Shown: positions 61,401-64,000 of the stretch, piece by piece | Numbering within the stretch: position 1 is the stretch's first letter | How the letters are laid out: every line of letters begins with the position of its first letter | Source of the DNA: Glycine soja | Taxonomy: Eukaryota; Streptophyta; Magnoliopsida; Fabales; Fabaceae | Length of the DNA: 64,000 nucleotides | Assembly: GCF_004193775.1 (NCBI RefSeq) | Contig: NC_041009.1 | Span: 43,517,534-43,581,533, forward strand | Direction: 5' to 3' | Position numbers and translations under genes: made by a program | Notes under the pieces: generated by a model | Told to the model about the DNA's origin: nothing | Seen by the model: only the letters and a program-made list of their open reading frames with translations | Databases searched by the model: none

Positions 61401-63198
61401 ACATTTATAGTGCACTTCAGTATCTATGGGCCACTTGCCCTCCTAGCACAACTAAATATTTTCAATATTTTTACATAATAAATATGATCCAGATGAAAAA
61501 ATGAGAACAATTATAAAAATACTTACTGGACTGCCAACTCTCTGGTCGGAGTAAGAATGAGGACCCTTATTGCACGCATGCGCTTTGGACGGAACAACAA
61601 CCTCTCTAAAGTAGGTAGTGCAAATGCAGCTGTCTGCATGGAAACACAATAGCAGGATATGAACAAAGGGGATTAAAAGAAACACCATCATACAGAAACT
61701 CAGGCACCAAACCACAGAAGCAAGGCATCACAAATTAACAAACACCCAAAGAAAGTAACAAAGAGATTACCTTCCCTGACCCGGTAATGGCACTACCACA
61801 TATATCACGACCACTCAATGCCAATGGAATACAAGCTGCCTGTTATCAAAATTCAAAATCCCAAAAAAAATGTAAAATTGTCAGGACAAAGTGTCCTACA
61901 CGGGATAAAATAACATAAGCAATTCCAATAATGCTAAGATTCAAAAGATAAAGCTAAGTCAATTCTTGAAGGTAATGTGTCCTAAATAGCATTGAACTAC
62001 ACAACCAATAAGGCTGAGAATTAAAATTAAAATAAAAAATAAACAAAGATGAAAATAAAAACCTGAATTGGTGTTGGTTTAGAATACCCCAAGGCCTCAC
62101 AAGCCCGGAGCAAAGGGCGAGACAAATTGAGCTGCAAGAAGGAATCGGCATGGAAAGAGGTTCCACCAGAAGGAGCAAAAAAGGATTTGATGTCACCATC
62201 ATTACCCTCTTCTTCATCTTCTTCCTCCGGTCTATAATCTTCCTAAACAAACCCAACAAATTAAAAAAGAAAACAAAATCAATTTTTGAAACAAATAAAC
62301 ACTATTTCCTATCATGAATCACAATGCAAATCCTGAAACATAGAAATGTTAGCAACACACTCTTTTAAACACACAATTATAAGCTCAAATTTATTGGAAA
62401 ACACAAAATTAAATAGGCCTCACTCCTTTAATGACCCCCCACTCATGATCTAATAACCAAAAAGGGCATGTATAAAGTGTGTTACTATCACTCCTCTAAA
62501 ACAAATAAGCACTCCTTATAATCTTTCCTAAACATACCCAATAAACAAATAAGCAAACTTTTATAATAAAAAAAAAACACTTTCTATTTAACTCAAAAAC
62601 AATCTCTGGGACAAACCCAACAGCCCTTCTCTGATCTCCCTAAACAAACCTAACTACATAGAACTAACAAAAACGTAACATTTGAATCAAATAAACGCTT
62701 TCTCATGCTAAATAAAGAGAAGAACTTCTTCTATAACGCTCCCCAACAATCCCAACAAAAAAAAAAATCTATCGTGTATGAGTAAAAACCCAGAAGGGTA
62801 TACGAATGCACGAAAAAACAAAACGAAAACCCAATAATTACTTGTTCATCAGGTTCGGACTCGGAGCTGTGGTCGAGCTCAGCAACGAGAGGCGTGGAAC
62901 GTTGTTTGAGTGCTTTTGAGATTTTCTCGTCGACCGAGGTTGTGCTCCTGCGAGCGTGTTCCTCGGCCACTGATTCCGTGTATTTGGCGAAGTCCCATGG
63001 AGACTGTGTTTTCTTCTTCTTCTTCTTCGGAACCCGCGCTTCTTTATGCCCTTCTTCTACTTCTCCTCCTTCTCCTTCTGACTCTGATTCTGATCCTGAC
63101 TCTGGTTCTCCTACTGATTCTTCTTCTTCTTCTTCTTCGTGTTCGGAGTGTTCGATTTCTTCGTCGCTAGGAGGGTCGAAGACGAAGCTCGGCGACAT
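55405..63198 (-). CDS. RH28: DEAD-box ATP-dependent RNA helicase 28 (DRS1/DDX27 type)
   Basis: The yeast and animal relatives act in the nucleolus in 60S ribosome assembly. Nineteen exons (63198-62842, 62242-62063, 61839-61771, 61633-61527, 60957-60879, 60188-60015, 59904-59756, 59383-59288, 59143-59041, 58833-58771, 58573-58512, 58327-58231, 57708-57590, 57498-57456, 57239-57138, 56535-56437, 56315-56232, 56116-55842, 55420-55405) are all GT-AG and close at 757 residues. Residues 1-119 are acidic/Ser-rich with a Lys run. Helicase motifs follow: Q motif ending TPIQ at 179, AITGSGKT 196-203, PTRELA 231-236, TPGR 280-283, DEAD 305-308, SAT 336-338, DVAAR 455-459, [10 protein letters not shown] 483-492. 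A long basic, coiled-coil-prone tail (513-757) ends in RYKRK. The start ATG opens [16 protein letters not shown], as expected for this family. Confidence 0.95.
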
Positions 63199-63302
63199 TG
63201 TTGGTTCTTTTTGCCGCAGGTTTTTAGAAGGGTTCTTCTTTTTCTGGTAGTATAGTAGTCGTTGCTGCTGCTGCTGCAATTTCAACGATTTCATAGGAGC
63301 AA

Positions 63303-63354
63303 TGGGCCGGGTCGGGTTGAATAAACACTTTGCTCCCTTTTGGCCCAATGGGCT
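63303..63354. promoter_or_regulatory. Site II (TGGGCY) cluster upstream of RH28
   Basis: TGGGCC at 63303-63308, GGCCCA at 63342-63347 and TGGGCT at 63349-63354 lie 105-156 bases before the RH28 start. Site II elements bind TCP factors and are common before plant ribosomal and ribosome-biogenesis genes, which fits this gene. Confidence 0.6.
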
Positions 63355-63359
63355 TTGTC

Positions 63360-64000
63360 CATTGGATAGGGTCGGTGATGTACCTCACCTTCCATTCCCT
63401 TTTCAGCCATGGGAATATCCTTGATTGGATACACCAAACTAATCTTTTGCGAGCTTTATTTGATTATGGTGAGAGACTATAACATGTCTCTCATCATGGA
63501 AAATATTTTTTTCATTATTAGATATATCACTATTTAAATAGATGGTTGAGATCTATTTTTTTTTCATTTTTCATTTTTTATTTTTATCAATTTGTCTTGA
63601 AACTCTAACACCTCATCATTTCTCCCATTATCCAATCCCCTCATTCTCCACCTTGTCGCCTTGCTTGCATTCACTTTTGCATCATCTCTTATTCTAGCCT
63701 TGTTCTCCCTCATCAAATATATCATCTTCCTTCAACACTCTCTAGTGTGATTGTGGTTTGCGGTAGTTTTGTGGTGGGTGCAAAAGAACATATTTTCAAG
63801 GTAGTCGCTAAGAAGCATTGTAGAGGAACAACTAATCTTCCTTCTTGGTGATTTCATTGCATACATTTCCAAATTGGAGCATTCGTGTTCACTCTCAAAT
63901 CAAAATCATGCACTTGCTTCTAAATTACCTTCAATTTTTTTTTCTTTTGTTGTGTTCTTTGTTTGTTGGGTTGGATTTTATGGTTATGGTTTACACTCAT
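63360..64000. other. Window end, no gene recognised
   Basis: A small imperfect palindrome (about 63466-63500, arms GAGAGAC and GTCTCTC) may mark a MITE end. Nothing else is supported. Confidence 0.4.

Noticed and set aside
62894..63250. 118- and 86-codon open frames on the plus strand
   Set aside because: They are antisense shadows of the Glu/Ser/Lys-rich first exon of RH28; their Ser/Leu runs come from simple triplet repeats.
1..64000. CRISPR arrays, bacterial operons or phage-like systems
   Set aside because: None are seen; intron structure, snRNA, plant gene families and LTR elements show that this is plant nuclear DNA.

Overview
The window is AT-rich plant nuclear DNA. Genes have GT-AG introns, and repeats fill the space between them. 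The organism is most probably a legume and most likely a Glycine (soybean) species. This rests on the protein families seen and on repeat signatures I associate with soybean: LTR-like DNA carrying GTAATCGATTACC motifs and a CGCTTAGCGCG-rich repeat. Species identity is inference; no database was searched.

Layout. 1-1.5 kb: LTR-like non-coding repeat. 1.5-5.5 kb: a decayed CC-NB-ARC-LRR resistance-gene relic with about 15 tandem LRR units of roughly 195 bp. 6.3-6.8 kb: a near-perfect foldback element. 7-11 kb: interspersed and retroelement-derived repeats. 12.6-12.9 kb: a U2 snRNA gene on the minus strand with upstream sequence element, TATA box and 3' box. 15.5-15.8 kb: two initiator-tRNA-Met-like relics. 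16.7-17.6 kb: two F-box pseudogene fragments in inverted orientation. 20.6-24.0 kb: an apparently intact six-exon F-box/LRR/FBD gene whose three middle exons are tiny tandem copies. 25.6-29.8 kb: a truncated Ty1/copia relic abutting a truncated Ty3/gypsy chromovirus whose LTR holds a Harbinger-type element. 31.3-32.7 kb: a 1.35-kb imperfect inverted repeat. 33.4-34.5 kb: a second copy of the F-box gene 5' flank, without the gene. 35.3-37.7 kb: an internally deleted copia element with two LTRs and target-site duplication. 39.5-40.1 kb: a gypsy chromodomain/LTR tail. 40.5-43.8 kb: LTD. 44-47 kb: MITE/LTR-like repeats. 48.0-52.0 kb: an eight-exon NEPRO-like gene. 55.4-63.2 kb: a 19-exon DEAD-box helicase gene of the RH28/DRS1 type.

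How the genes relate. The three best-resolved genes on the right half (LTD, NEPRO-like, RH28) are all on the minus strand and have housekeeping roles: LHCP import in chloroplasts, and two putative nucleolar/ribosome-biogenesis proteins. Site II (TGGGCY) motifs sit just upstream of RH28, and a G-box sits 73 bp upstream of the LTD start codon. The left half is accessory in character: resistance-gene decay, F-box duplication and foldback DNA. The most interesting hypothesis is that the inverted F-box pseudogene pair at 16.7-17.4 kb forms a hairpin RNA able to act on the intact F-box gene 3 kb away. Splice junctions were assigned by eye from frame continuity and GT/AG sites. Reading frames close exactly for the four multi-exon genes: 527, 181, 342 and 757 codons before the stop.
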